39,980 bases of DNA, from the IMG/VR virus record IMGVR_UViG_3300036945_000615, positions 1 to 39,980 of that record, one strand, 5' to 3'. Shown one piece after another: positions 21,741 through 30,810 of this stretch. The notes under the pieces are model-generated. The model ran no database searches. It was not told the DNA's origin and saw nothing but the letters and a program-made list of their open reading frames with translations. Numbering within the stretch: position 1 is the stretch's first letter; every line of letters begins with the position of its first letter. Both the position numbers and the translations under genes were made by a program. The DNA is from a virus.

Positions 21741-22946
21741 ATGCCTAACAGCTTGCTTACAATCGACATGATCACGAGGAAGGCTCTCCAGATTCTGGAG
21801 AACAACCTCGTCATCACTCGCAACGTCAACCGCCAGTACGACGACAGCTTCGCCAACACTGGCGCGAAGATCGGTTCCGCCCTGCGTATCCGCCTGCCGG
21901 ATCGCGCGCTGGTCACCGACGGTGCCGCCCTGCAAGTGCAGGACGACGTCGAACAGTTCACGACCCTCAACGTTGCCTCGCAAAAGCACATCGGCGTCAA
22001 CTTTACGACTGCCGAAATGACGATGTCGCTCGACGACTTCGCTGACCGTGTTCTGGCCCCGCGTATCTCGCAGCTTGCCGCGTCCATCGACGCGGACGTT
22101 GCAGGTTCGTTCTCGTCCATCTACAACCTTGTCGGCACGCCCGGCACGGCTCCGGCGACCGCGCTGGTGCTCCTGCAAGCTCAGCAGAAGCTCAACGAGT
22201 TTGCCACGCCGATGACTGAGCGTTTCGCCACGGTTAACCCCGCTGCGAACGCCGGTCTGGTCAACGGTCTCTCGGGCTTCTTCAACCCGGGCAACACCAT
22301 CAGCCAGCAGTTCAAGTCCGGCATGATGGGCACGGGCGTCCTCGGCTACGACGAAATCAACATGTCGCAGTCGATCCGCCAGTTCACGACCGGCTCCCGT
22401 ACGGGCGCGCACACTGTCACCACGACGGTTGCCACTCAGGGTCAGGCCACGATCAACATCACTGGCACGGGCACGCAGGTCATCAACGCGGGCGACGTGT
22501 TCACCATCGCTGGCGTCAACGCGGTCAACCCGCAGACGCGTGAATCGACCGGCTCGCTCCAGCAGTTCGTCTGCACGGCGACCAACACCGCGTCGGGCGG
22601 CGCGTACACCAGCGTCGCGATCTCCCCGGCGATCTACACGTCTGCCTCCGCTCTCGCGACGGTCGACGCGTTCCCGGTCGCCGCGGCCGTCGTCACCTTC
22701 GTCGGCACGGCGTCCACGGTCTACCCGCAGAACCTTGTCTACAACAAAAACGCGATCACGTTCGCCACGGCCGATCTCCTGCTCCCGCAGGGCGTCGACA
22801 TGGCATCGCGCGCCGTCCACAACGGCATCTCGATGCGTGTCGTACGTCAATATGACATCAACAACGACCGGATGCCTTGCAGGATCGACGTCCTGTACGG
22901 CTACAAGGTCATCCGCCCCGAAATGGCAACCCGCCTGATCGGCTAA
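21741..22946 (+). CDS. Major capsid protein, P22 coat-like
   Basis: A 401-aa HK97-fold coat protein of the P22 family (430 aa in P22). The start (MPNSLLTIDMITRKALQILE, then NNLVITRNVNRQYDDSFANT) and the GFFNPGNTISQQFKSG segment are typical. A beta-rich insertion at about 228-330 (QATINITGTGTQVINAGDVF, TIAGVNAVNPQTRESTG) corresponds to the P22 I-domain that stabilises the subunit and folds early. Strong AGGAG ribosome site; codon usage is very regular, as expected for a highly expressed gene. Confidence 0.94.
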   Translation: MPNSLLTIDMITRKALQILENNLVITRNVNRQYDDSFANTGAKIGSALRIRLPDRALVTDGAALQVQDDVEQFTTLNVASQKHIGVNFTTAEMTMSLDDFADRVLAPRISQLAASIDADVAGSFSSIYNLVGTPGTAPATALVLLQAQQKLNEFATPMTERFATVNPAANAGLVNGLSGFFNPGNTISQQFKSGMMGTGVLGYDEINMSQSIRQFTTGSRTGAHTVTTTVATQGQATINITGTGTQVINAGDVFTIAGVNAVNPQTRESTGSLQQFVCTATNTASGGAYTSVAISPAIYTSASALATVDAFPVAAAVVTFVGTASTVYPQNLVYNKNAITFATADLLLPQGVDMASRAVHNGISMRVVRQYDINNDRMPCRIDVLYGYKVIRPEMATRLIG

Positions 22947-22973
22947 TTGCTGTCAGGGTAAAGGAGAACTAAC

Positions 22974-23381
22974 ATGGCACTTCCCGCAGTAGGCGGCGGC
23001 TACCAGAACGGCGACGGCAACGTCGGCGAAGTCCAGCTGCTCGTCCAAGGCACTCCCGGCGCGGCTACGGCTACCGCCACTCTCACGGTCGCTCAGCTTC
23101 TGAGCGGCATCTTGGTGGGCAACCCGTCCACGTCTGCGGCGTCCTACACGCTGCCGACCGTGGCGGCGCTTGAGGCCGCTCTGGCCAACGGCAACACCAA
23201 GATCGACCAAGCGTTCGACCTGCAGTTCATCAACCTCGGCACCACGTCCGGCGTCGTGACGTTCCTCGTCGGAACGGGGTGGACCATCGTCGGCCGCGCG
23301 GCTGTTCCGGTCACGACCGGAGCCCAGCTGCGCGCGCGTAAGACGGCCGCTGGCGCTTGGACGCTCTACATCATCGGCTAA
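22974..23381 (+). CDS. Small virion protein after the coat gene (135 aa)
   Basis: Begins MALPAVGGGYQNGDGNVGEV and ends QLRARKTAAGAWTLYIIG. It is an Ala/Thr/Gly-rich, beta-type protein with a strong AAAGGAG ribosome site, immediately downstream of the coat gene and followed by a stem-loop. Genes in this slot often encode decoration or cement proteins. It shares general composition with the 99-aa protein after the portal but no obvious homology. Role inferred from position only. Confidence 0.6.
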   Translation: MALPAVGGGYQNGDGNVGEVQLLVQGTPGAATATATLTVAQLLSGILVGNPSTSAASYTLPTVAALEAALANGNTKIDQAFDLQFINLGTTSGVVTFLVGTGWTIVGRAAVPVTTGAQLRARKTAAGAWTLYIIG

Positions 23382-23401
23382 CGCCTGATGACAGTGACTA
23401 A

Positions 23402-23425
23402 CCCCGCGGCAGAAATGCCGCGGGG
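23402..23425 (+). terminator. Stem-loop after the capsid genes, probable attenuator
   Basis: A perfect 10-bp stem (arm CCCCGCGGCA) with a GAAA tetraloop. No U-tract follows, so it is more likely a partial terminator or a 3' stabiliser protecting the coat message than a full stop. The ribosome site of the next gene comes about 15 bases later. Confidence 0.7.
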
Positions 23426-23454
23426 ATCACTTGCAACCCCTGAAAGGTGAGCGA

Positions 23455-23712
23455 ATGGCCGCGATTTATCTGCAACACCCGACGCACGGCACGAAGGTCG
23501 CTACCCTCGAACAAGAGGCGATCTACGATGAAAAGAATGGCTGGACGCGCTATTCTGTTGACGCTCCTGAGCCCGCTCCTGTTGCTGCTCCTAGTGTGGA
23601 GCCGGAACCTGAAGCTGCGCCGATAGCGTACGTTGTAACCGCCAACAACGGTATGCAGCCCGAAAACGCCATGCCCAAGCCGCGTCGCGCGCGCAAGCCC
23701 GCGGCTGAATAA
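23455..23712 (+). CDS. Pro/Ala/Glu-rich small protein (85 aa)
   Basis: Begins MAAIYLQHPTHGTKVATLEQ, with a short folded part up to ~40 (EAIYDEKNGWTRYSV), then a Pro/Ala/Glu-rich linker and a basic end (KPRRARKPAAE). The start at 23455 follows an AAAGGTGAG ribosome site; the frame is open 8 codons further upstream. The stop overlaps the next ATG (TAATG). Similar short proteins after capsid genes in podoviruses are virion or assembly components, but this one I cannot name. Confidence 0.6.
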   Translation: MAAIYLQHPTHGTKVATLEQEAIYDEKNGWTRYSVDAPEPAPVAAPSVEPEPEAAPIAYVVTANNGMQPENAMPKPRRARKPAAE

Positions 23713-24419
23713 TGGTCACCGCGAGCAACCTCATCAACGGCGCTCTCAGGCTCATCGGCCAGCTTGCCGAAGGTGAGACGCCGTCAGCCGAAACGTCCAA
23801 CGACGCGCTCGTTGCGATGAACCAGATGCTCGACTCGTGGAGCCTTGAGCGTCTGGCGGTCTACGCCACCCAGACCCAGACGTTCAGCTGGCCCGCGAAC
23901 CAAGCCACGCGTACGCTAGGCCCCACCGGCAACTTCGTCGGCACGCGCCCCATCCAGCTTGACGACTCGACCTACTTCACGGACAGCAACAACCTGTCGT
24001 TCCCGGTCGCGCTGATCAACGAGGCGCAGTACAACAGCATCGCGCTCAAGGCCACCACAAGCTCATACCCGCAAGTGCTGTACGTCAGCGAGACGTACCC
24101 CGACGCCACGCTGACTGTGTACCCGGTGCCGACGCAGGCGCTTACGTGGCGCTTCGTGTCCGTGCAGCCGCTGACCCAACCGGCGTTGCTCGCCACCGAT
24201 TTGGCGTTCCCGCCCGGCTACCTGCGCGCGTTCCGCTACAACCTCGCCTGCGAGCTTGCACCTGAGTTCGGCGTGGAGCCCAGCCCGCGCGTCATCAGGA
24301 TCGCCGACGTCAGCAAGCGCAACCTCAAGCGCATCAACAACCCGCTCGACGTCATGTCTGTCCCCGGCGCGCTGGCGGGCGTCCGCGGCGCGCGGTTCAA
24401 CATCTACACGAACCAGTAG
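23712..24419 (+). CDS. P22 gp4-like tail accessory / head-completion protein
   Basis: A 235-aa protein beginning MVTASNLINGALRLIGQLAE, then LVAMNQMLDSWSLERLAVY. This helical start followed by a beta region with PGYLRAFRYNLACELAPEFG is the pattern of podovirus gp4-like adaptors, which sit under the portal and connect it to the tail. It is coupled to the preceding gene and followed by the gp10-like protein, the P22 order 4-10. Longer than P22 gp4 (166 aa), with the extra length in the beta domain. Confidence 0.82.
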   Translation: MVTASNLINGALRLIGQLAEGETPSAETSNDALVAMNQMLDSWSLERLAVYATQTQTFSWPANQATRTLGPTGNFVGTRPIQLDDSTYFTDSNNLSFPVALINEAQYNSIALKATTSSYPQVLYVSETYPDATLTVYPVPTQALTWRFVSVQPLTQPALLATDLAFPPGYLRAFRYNLACELAPEFGVEPSPRVIRIADVSKRNLKRINNPLDVMSVPGALAGVRGARFNIYTNQ

Positions 24420-24425
24420 GGCCAT

Positions 24426-25985
24426 ATGCTAGCGAGCCCCATCCTCGGACAGAGCTACGTGGCCCGGTCGGTCAACGCCGCCAACAACCGGCTCGTGAAC
24501 CTGTTCCCCGAAGTGCTGGACGCAGGCAAGACCACCGCGTATTTCCAGCGTACGCCGGGGCTGCGCCGTCTCCAGACCATCGGCACCGGCCCGATCCGGG
24601 GCCAGTGGACCAACTCGCGCGACCGCACCAAGTGCTACGTCGTGTCGGGCACCGAAGCCTACATGATCACCGGCCCGACGGCGACACCCACGTTGCTGGG
24701 GACCGTGACCGGCTCGGGGCCGGTCTCCATCGCCGACAACGGCAACCAGATTTTCTTCGCCTGCGACCCCGACGGGTTCATCTACAACCAGACCACCGGC
24801 GTATTCTCTCAGATCACAGACCCCGATTTCCCGGGCGCGAACAGCGTCGGGTTTATCGACGGGTTCTTTGTGTTTACAGTGCCGAACAGCCAGATGTTCT
24901 ACGTGACCGCGCTCAACGACGGTACGAACGTGGACGCGCTGGATTTCGCCAGCGCCGAGGGCTCGCCGGACGGGCTGCGCGGCCTGATCGTGAGCAACCT
25001 TGAAGTCTGGCTGATGGGTCTCAACTCGGTCGAAGTCTGGTACAACGCGGGCCTGCCCGACTTCCCGCTGGCGCGCATCCAAGGCGCGTTCAACGAGATC
25101 GGCTGCGCGGCAACGGCGTCGCTCGCCAAGACCACCGGGGGTATCTTCTGGCTCGGCTCCGACGCGCGCGGCGCGGGCATGGTCTACAAGTCCAACGGCT
25201 ACCAAGCGCGCCGGGTCTCGACCCACGCGATTGAATGGCAAATTCAGTCGTACGGCGACATCTCTGACGCGCTGGGGTACACCTACCAACAGGACGGCCA
25301 CTCGTTCTATGTCTTAACGTTCCCGTCGGCCAACTCGGGCCGCGGCGCGACGTGGAGCTACGACGAGACGGCCGACGCGTGGCACGAGCGCGAAAGCTGG
25401 GACTCGGCGCTGGGCGTCCCGATCCGGCACAGGTCCAACTGCCAGACTTACTTCAGCGGTCTCACCGTCGTGGGCGACTACGAAGACGGGCGTATCTACC
25501 ATCTTGACCCCGAAACCTACGACGACGACGGCACGTCACAGCGTTGGCTGCGCTCGTGGCGCGCGCTCCCCACGGGCGCGAACGATCTCTTGCGTACGGC
25601 ACAACACTCGCTTAAGCTCGATTTCCAGACCGGCGTAGGCTTGGCGGGCGTCGACCCGCACGACCCGGTTGACTCGCTGCTTCTCACTGAAGGCAGCGAT
25701 TTCCTTATCACCGAGAGCGGCGACTTCATTCTGGTCACCAGCGCGACTGTCGTCGGGGCCAACCCCCGCGTCATGTTGCGCTGGTCCGACGACGGCGGGC
25801 ACACATGGTCCAACGAGCACCACGCGTCGCTCGGCCGGATCGGCGAGACCGGCAACGAAGTGACCTTCCGGCGTCTCGGGATGACCATGAAGCTGCGCGA
25901 CAGGGTCTACGAAGTGTCCGGCAGCGACCCGGTCAAGATCGCCCTGATGGGTGCGCTGCTAGACGTGAAGAAGACCGATGCCTAA
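24426..25985 (+). CDS. P22 gp10-like packaged-DNA stabilisation protein (tail hub)
   Basis: A 519-aa protein with the family start ILGQSYVARSVNAANNRLVN, then LFPEVLDAG. The body is a series of beta-propeller-like repeats (IADNGNQIFFACDPDGFIYN; GFIDGFFVFTVPNSQMFYVT). P22 gp10 is 472 aa and forms the tail hub that plugs the channel. The TAA of this gene overlaps the next ATG by 8 bases. Two LLLTEGSDFLITESGDFILV-type strand repeats near 420-440 may be an insertion relative to P22. Confidence 0.85.
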   Translation: MLASPILGQSYVARSVNAANNRLVNLFPEVLDAGKTTAYFQRTPGLRRLQTIGTGPIRGQWTNSRDRTKCYVVSGTEAYMITGPTATPTLLGTVTGSGPVSIADNGNQIFFACDPDGFIYNQTTGVFSQITDPDFPGANSVGFIDGFFVFTVPNSQMFYVTALNDGTNVDALDFASAEGSPDGLRGLIVSNLEVWLMGLNSVEVWYNAGLPDFPLARIQGAFNEIGCAATASLAKTTGGIFWLGSDARGAGMVYKSNGYQARRVSTHAIEWQIQSYGDISDALGYTYQQDGHSFYVLTFPSANSGRGATWSYDETADAWHERESWDSALGVPIRHRSNCQTYFSGLTVVGDYEDGRIYHLDPETYDDDGTSQRWLRSWRALPTGANDLLRTAQHSLKLDFQTGVGLAGVDPHDPVDSLLLTEGSDFLITESGDFILVTSATVVGANPRVMLRWSDDGGHTWSNEHHASLGRIGETGNEVTFRRLGMTMKLRDRVYEVSGSDPVKIALMGALLDVKKTDA

Positions 25986-26679
25986 CGTCTCGCAAATCCC
26001 CCTCAACAAAGTACCCTTTCTGGACGAGCGCAACCCGTCGCTCGTGTCGCGCGAGTGGTATCGGTTCCTCAACAACCTGTTCACCCTGACGGGCTCGGGC
26101 AGCACTGACGTCTCGCTGCAAGATGTGCAGATCGGCCCTGAGCCGATCTACCCTGACGCGATGGCGGTGTCAGACGCGGTCCTGCAGGCGCTCCAAGCCG
26201 CACCAACGTACGCGCCACACACCAGCCAGAGCCGCGCGGGCGACTTCTATGACACCACGAACCAAGCCGCGGCGGTGATCAACACCGCCTACGCGGTCAC
26301 GCTCAACACGACGGTCACAGCCAAAGGCATCATGCTGGGCTCGCCGACGTCGCGCGTGACGGCGCTGGCCCCCGGGCGATACATAGTGTCGGCAGCTTTG
26401 CAGTACGCCAAGACGGGCGGCGCGCCCGGCACGGCGGTTGCTTGGCTACGCAAAAACGGCGCGGACGTTGTGGGGTCAGGTTCTCGGTCGTACGTTACAA
26501 CTACCAACGTGGTGACTAGCCAAGCCTTTTCGTACGTGATAGAGATGGCGTCGGGAGATTACGTCGAGATCATGTGGGCCGCTAGCGACACCGCGATACG
26601 GCTTGAGTCCACAGCTGCGGCCGCGCCGTACCCACTGATCCCGTCGGCGCGCGTCAGCATCTTCAACTTGACAGGGTAA
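25978..26679 (+). CDS. Virion protein with C-terminal jelly-roll (233 aa)
   Basis: The N-terminal ~50 residues (PLNKVPFLDERNPSLVSREW, then YRFLNNLF) look like a docking helix. From ~80 (SQSRAGDFYDTTNQAAAVIN) to the end there is a C1q/TNF-like jelly-roll pattern (ALQYAKTGGAPGTAVAWLRK; FSYVIEMASGDYVEIMWAAS). Such domains trimerise and form tips of short fibres or knobs. It overlaps the gp10-like gene by 8 bases and precedes the tail fibre, so it probably belongs to the tail appendages. Confidence 0.65.
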   Translation: MPNVSQIPLNKVPFLDERNPSLVSREWYRFLNNLFTLTGSGSTDVSLQDVQIGPEPIYPDAMAVSDAVLQALQAAPTYAPHTSQSRAGDFYDTTNQAAAVINTAYAVTLNTTVTAKGIMLGSPTSRVTALAPGRYIVSAALQYAKTGGAPGTAVAWLRKNGADVVGSGSRSYVTTTNVVTSQAFSYVIEMASGDYVEIMWAASDTAIRLESTAAAAPYPLIPSARVSIFNLTG

Positions 26680-26684
26680 ACCCT

Positions 26685-27521
26685 ATGGCCACCATCTGCC
26701 CGGTCCCCAAACTGCAGTTTTTCGACCAGAACGGCGACCCGCTGGCTGGCGGCAAAGTCTATACCTATGAGGCTGGCACCACCAACCTCCGTACGACATA
26801 CACAACCGCGGCCGAGACAACTCCTAACACCAACCCGATCACGCTGGACGCCAGCGGCCAAGCAGATATTTTCCTGCAGGCCGGGCTCGGCTACAAGTTT
26901 CTCCTGCAGAACGCGCTGCTGACCGAAATCTGGACCGTCGACAACGTGACGGCAGCTGGCACCATGTCGCTGCAGAACGCCAGCGCCGTGGCCATCACGG
27001 GCGGCACTATGGCGGGCGTCACCATCACGGGCGGCTCGTTCGGCGGCACAGCCACGAACGTTACCGGTATCGTGGCGGTCGCGAACGGCGGTACGGGCTC
27101 GGCTACAGCCGCCGCGGCGCGCACGGCGCTCGGCGTAGCCGCTTCAGGGGCTAACACCGACATAACCTCTGTGGCAGCTAGCACGACCATCAACAGTCAG
27201 GTGATCGGCTACCTGAACATCCCGGCGAACGCTCAGGGCGGGGCGTACGTCGTAACGGCCGCGGACGCAGGGCACTGCATTGACATCACGACGGGCGGCG
27301 TCACGATCCCGGCCAACGCGACGCTCGCGCTGGCCATCGGGTTCTCGTTCTCGGTGTACAACAACAGCGGCTCCAGCCAGACCATCGCCATCACGACCGA
27401 CACGATGCGCCTCGCGGGCACGTCGACAACCGGCACGCGTACGCTGGCGCAGCGCGGCTGGGCGACCGCCCGCAAAGTCGCTGCGGCCGAGTGGGTAATT
27501 ACGGGTGCGGGGCTCTCCTGA
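26685..27521 (+). CDS. Tail fibre protein
   Basis: A 278-aa protein. The N-terminal motif LQFFDQNGDPLAGGKVYTYE, then AGTTNLRTTYT, is the head-binding module of many podovirus fibres. The middle has the glycine-rich fibre repeat VANGGTGSATAAAARTALG. The C-terminal ~100 residues form a small beta domain (NIPANAQGGAYVVTAADAGH) often found at fibre tips. Weak ribosome site. Ends in TGATG, overlapping the next gene. This is a third adsorption protein besides the two tailspikes. Confidence 0.8.
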   Translation: MATICPVPKLQFFDQNGDPLAGGKVYTYEAGTTNLRTTYTTAAETTPNTNPITLDASGQADIFLQAGLGYKFLLQNALLTEIWTVDNVTAAGTMSLQNASAVAITGGTMAGVTITGGSFGGTATNVTGIVAVANGGTGSATAAAARTALGVAASGANTDITSVAASTTINSQVIGYLNIPANAQGGAYVVTAADAGHCIDITTGGVTIPANATLALAIGFSFSVYNNSGSSQTIAITTDTMRLAGTSTTGTRTLAQRGWATARKVAAAEWVITGAGLS

Positions 27522-27979
27522 TGTCGGGTATAATGCTCGCATGTGTGGCGGCGGCAGGCGGCTCAAGCGGCGGCGGGGGCGGCTCGCTGTCTCTGCCTAT
27601 GTCCGTGTCCGTCAACGACCTGCAGCCCGCGCCGGGCTTCGCGCAGGCGCAGGTCTCACTGACCAACGCCGGGCTGTTTGGGGCGGCGACCAGCACCGGG
27701 CCATACAACGAAGACCCGTGGCTGGTGCCCGGCACCAACGCGGCCGACTACGAAGTGTACGCGGCGCTGGTCTCGGGCGCAGTCACGTCTGGCACGACAG
27801 GCTCGTGGCTGAATCTCGGCACAACTCGTACGTGGGACGTGTCGAACACTTACTTGGGGTCTGACTCGCAAGAGCTACAGGCTGTGATTAACCTTGGAAT
27901 CCGGCCTGTCGGCGGCTCGACTATCCTCGCCTCGTGCGACGTCTACCTGACCGCAACTGTGGGGATTGATCTGCGATGA
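27521..27979 (+). CDS. Gly-rich virion-type protein (152 aa)
   Basis: Starts MSGIMLACVAAAGGSSGGGG, a short hydrophobic stretch and a Gly/Ser run, then a beta domain (SVNDLQPAPGFAQAQVSLTN; EVYAALVSGAVTSGTTGSWL). The MLAC near the N-terminus recalls a lipobox but the n-region lacks basic residues, so export is doubtful. The start is coupled by one-base overlap (TGATG) to the fibre gene; ten more upstream codons are open. Probably a structural or fibre-associated protein. No family recognised. Confidence 0.55.
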   Translation: MSGIMLACVAAAGGSSGGGGGSLSLPMSVSVNDLQPAPGFAQAQVSLTNAGLFGAATSTGPYNEDPWLVPGTNAADYEVYAALVSGAVTSGTTGSWLNLGTTRTWDVSNTYLGSDSQELQAVINLGIRPVGGSTILASCDVYLTATVGIDLR

Positions 27980-28311
27980 CCGTAACCGTCAAGAACCTAG
28001 TCGCGCCCGTCAACGTTGCCGCTACGGCGACGGCGCAGTACACGGCCGTCAACTTGACGGCCATCATTGACAAGTGTACGATAGTGAACTACGGGACCAG
28101 TGCGGCCACTATCAGCATTTACCTGCCTGCGTCTGGATCATCGGCGGCGAGTAACAATCTCGTGTTGCAGACCAAGACGCTACAGCCAGCCGAGACCTAC
28201 ACCTGCCCCGAAGTTGTCGGGCATGTGGTCCCCTCGGGCGGGTCCATCGTGACGGTGGCGAGTGTGGCGCTGGCAATCGCGCTCCGTGTGAGCGGCAGGG
28301 AGGTTACGTGA
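27976..28311 (+). CDS. Small beta-rich virion-type protein (111 aa)
   Basis: Begins MTVTVKNLVAPVNVAATATA; beta-sandwich-like, with STSAATISIYLP-type strands and a VVGHVVPSGGSIVTV segment. Such 100-110-aa proteins occur in tandem near fibres of podoviruses, often as neck or tail-tip components. ATGA coupling to the previous gene and GTGA to the next put it in one translational chain. No enzymatic motif. Confidence 0.6.
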   Translation: MTVTVKNLVAPVNVAATATAQYTAVNLTAIIDKCTIVNYGTSAATISIYLPASGSSAASNNLVLQTKTLQPAETYTCPEVVGHVVPSGGSIVTVASVALAIALRVSGREVT

Positions 28312-28766
28312 GTCTGCCTGATATCCTGACCCAAGACGTCGCGGTGGACCGCGATACGTTCCGCGACAGCATCCTGCAGCTGCAGGAGGTTTTTGGTGCG
28401 TACGACCAAGTCGACTGCCCGCTGAAGCACCACTTCGCGCCGGGCGTCTACGCCCGCGAGATTAGCGTCCCCGCGGGCACGCTGTGCGTCGGCAAGATAC
28501 ACATTCACTCGCACCTGAACATCATCAGCAAGGGCTCAGGGTTCGTGGCGACCGAGACCGGCCGCGAATACTTCAACGCGCCGTACACGTTCACGTCCGA
28601 AGTCGGGACCAAGCGCGCCGTCCACGCCATCACGGATGTGATCTGGACGACGATCCACCTGACCGAGAAGACAGACCTTGCCGAGATCGAGGCGGAGATC
28701 ATCGCTCCCGACTATGAGACGCTTGACGCGCGTCTGTCGTACGACAAACCGAAGGAGCTTTCCTAA
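28308..28766 (+). CDS. Cupin-like phage protein (152 aa)
   Basis: Residues ~45-115 form a cupin-like series: HHFAPGVYAREISVPAGTLC, VGKIHIHSHLNIISKGSGFV, APYTFTSEVGTKRAVHAITD. The HIHSH cluster, with later H (AVHAI), could bind a metal. Phages carry such proteins near their ejection genes, but their function has not been settled to my knowledge. It starts with GTG overlapping the preceding stop and ends overlapping the next ATG by one base. It could be a virion-associated sensor or a modifying enzyme; no choice is possible from sequence alone. Confidence 0.65.
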   Translation: MSLPDILTQDVAVDRDTFRDSILQLQEVFGAYDQVDCPLKHHFAPGVYAREISVPAGTLCVGKIHIHSHLNIISKGSGFVATETGREYFNAPYTFTSEVGTKRAVHAITDVIWTTIHLTEKTDLAEIEAEIIAPDYETLDARLSYDKPKELS

Positions 28767-29560
28767 TGGCTTGGGTAGCGGTAGCTGTTGCGGGATCATC
28801 CCTCGTCAGCGGCGCGATTGGCGCGAACGCCAGCAAGAAGGCATCGAAAGCGCAGGTAGCTGCGACCGAGAAAGCCAACGCCACTGAGCGTGAGATTTTC
28901 GACCGGCAGACCCAGCTGCAAGAGCCGTTCCGCCAGTCGGAGCTTGCCAAGCAGGCGGCGCTCATGCAGCGTCTCGGGATCGGCGGCGACAACGGCTCTG
29001 GAGCGTACGGCGACCTTTCCAGCGGGTTCATGCCTGCCAACTACATGACTGAGCTAGACCCCGGCTATAACTTCCGGTTCGACGAGGGTATGAAGGCGCT
29101 CGACCGCAAGATGTCGGCGACCGGCATGACCGACTCAGGCGCAGCCCGAAAAGCCGCTATCCGCTACGGTCAGGACTACGCCAGCAACGAGTTCATGAAC
29201 GCGTTCAGCCGCTACCAGACCGGCCGCAACGCGACGCTCAACCCGCTGATGGGCGGCTCGGCGTCCACTAACTTCCTGAGCGGCGCGCTTGGCCAGATGG
29301 GCGGGCGCATCGGCGAGAACCAGATCGGCGCGGGCAACGCGCAGGCGGCAGGTTACGTTGGCGGCGCGAACGCTTGGAACCAAGCGATCTCTGGCGGGGT
29401 AAATTCCTACCTCGGCTACAACATGTTCAACAACATGGGCGTCGCCCCGCCGTCCGCGCCCGCGGCTACGCAGTTCCCCGGTGGGGTCGCGCCGTACACG
29501 AGCGGGGCTATGCCCCGGTTCAACACGCCGATGCCCACCCCGCCGTCGTACGGAGGATAA
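28766..29560 (+). CDS. DNA ejection protein 1 (small, P22 gp7-like position)
   Basis: A 264-aa protein with an N-terminal hydrophobic/Ala-Gly segment (MAWVAVAVAGSSLVSGAIGA), a Lys/Ala-rich helix, and the motif DPGYNFRFDEGMKALDRKMS, then ATGMTDSGAARKAAIRYGQD, common to phage ejection proteins. The C-terminus is Gly/Ala/Asn- then Pro-rich. It is first in a trio whose size order (264, 414, 760 aa) parallels P22 gp7, gp20, gp16. It would leave the virion first and help form the channel across the envelope. Confidence 0.75.
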   Translation: MAWVAVAVAGSSLVSGAIGANASKKASKAQVAATEKANATEREIFDRQTQLQEPFRQSELAKQAALMQRLGIGGDNGSGAYGDLSSGFMPANYMTELDPGYNFRFDEGMKALDRKMSATGMTDSGAARKAAIRYGQDYASNEFMNAFSRYQTGRNATLNPLMGGSASTNFLSGALGQMGGRIGENQIGAGNAQAAGYVGGANAWNQAISGGVNSYLGYNMFNNMGVAPPSAPAATQFPGGVAPYTSGAMPRFNTPMPTPPSYGG

Positions 29561-29563
29561 CCC

Positions 29564-30808
29564 ATGCCCGTTGACGCGCGTATCCCGCTAGGAGTCGAGC
29601 CGGTCAAGATGCCGGATTTCGCGCAGCTTGCTGTGCAGCGCGCCTCGGTCATGAACAACATGGCTGAGATGGCTGCGAAGCAGCGCGCGCTCAACGAGCA
29701 GAACACGCTCGCGCAGATCGTGCAGTCGCCCGGCTACGACCCGGCCAACCCCGAGTGGCGCAGAAAGACCGCCACGATGGCCCCTAACCTCGGCGGTACG
29801 TTCCTCAAAGCCCAAGACGACGCGGCCGCGGCGCAGGCTGACGCGCAGGCGAAGGCGTTCGCACAGAAGGAAGCGCAGACCAAAGCGGCCCTGACTGAGC
29901 TTTTCCAGTACAACAACTTCGACGAAGCCGAAGCCGCCGTAGACGCCAAGGCGGCGTCGGGCGCGCTCTCGCCGCAGCAAGCCGCAGCCGTCAAGTCGCG
30001 TATGCGCGCGTCGCCGGACTACGCCACGTTCGTGCTGAGCCACGGCCGCAGCATGTTGACCCCGGAACAGATGACGGAAGTCACGCGTACGACACAAGAC
30101 CTTGGCGACCGCAAGATCGTGACGGCCACGCCGAAGTTTGCCCCCGTCGGCACCGCGCCGACCGAGGAAGCCAACTACGCCATCGGCATGTCGCCTGACC
30201 AGAAGGCTGACAACGCGCGGCAGGCGAACACCGACCGCACCACGTCGCAGCGGCCGTTCATGGCTACGGACCAAGACGGCAACGCAACGTTCATTTCGCC
30301 GGACGGCCGCAGCGTCATCTCGCGGTTCGAAAACGTCGGCAAACCCACAGGCAACGTCGAGAAGGCCGAAGCCGCGCGCGGCGAGTCCTACTCGCAGATC
30401 GCCGCGGCGTCGGCTGTGCTTGAGGAACTACTCAAGCCGGGCAGCAACGTCGACAAGGCAGGCGGCGGCGTCCCGACCGTTGCGGGCACGCTGTTCGCGC
30501 GGGCGTTCGGCCAAACAACCGAAGAGATGAAAGCCCAAGCGAAGCTGGGGCCGGAAGGCTATGTGCTCCTGCAGCAAGTGCCGCGTTTCGAAGGCCCGCA
30601 GTCGGACAAGGATACCGCAGCGTACAAAGACGCCGCGGGTAAGCTCACCAACGAGTTCTCGACCGCAGGCGAGAAGCGCGCGGCGCTGGAAGCCATCAAG
30701 GCTATTCTGGCCCGCAACAAAGCCTACCTCGACGCCAACCCCCGCGTCGGCGCGGCCAAGACTGGCGGCGGCGGCGACACGGGCGTCATTGACTGGACGG
30801 ATATGTAG
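29564..30808 (+). CDS. DNA ejection protein 2 (internal virion protein)
   Basis: A 414-aa Ala/Gln-rich helical protein (AEMAAKQRALNEQNTLAQIV; AQADAQAKAFAQKEAQTKAA), a linker containing TDQDGNATFISPDGRSVISR, and a C-terminal helical bundle. The strong GGAGG ribosome site precedes ATG. Compare P22 gp20 (471 aa). No enzymatic domain is visible. The assignment comes from composition and from its place between the other two ejection proteins. Confidence 0.68.
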   Translation: MPVDARIPLGVEPVKMPDFAQLAVQRASVMNNMAEMAAKQRALNEQNTLAQIVQSPGYDPANPEWRRKTATMAPNLGGTFLKAQDDAAAAQADAQAKAFAQKEAQTKAALTELFQYNNFDEAEAAVDAKAASGALSPQQAAAVKSRMRASPDYATFVLSHGRSMLTPEQMTEVTRTTQDLGDRKIVTATPKFAPVGTAPTEEANYAIGMSPDQKADNARQANTDRTTSQRPFMATDQDGNATFISPDGRSVISRFENVGKPTGNVEKAEAARGESYSQIAAASAVLEELLKPGSNVDKAGGGVPTVAGTLFARAFGQTTEEMKAQAKLGPEGYVLLQQVPRFEGPQSDKDTAAYKDAAGKLTNEFSTAGEKRAALEAIKAILARNKAYLDANPRVGAAKTGGGGDTGVIDWTDM

Positions 30809-30810
30809 TA

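Noticed and set aside
21726-22850. 374-codon antisense frame over the coat gene
   Set aside because: Arg/Asp/Val-rich shadow of a highly biased gene; no domain and no start signals.
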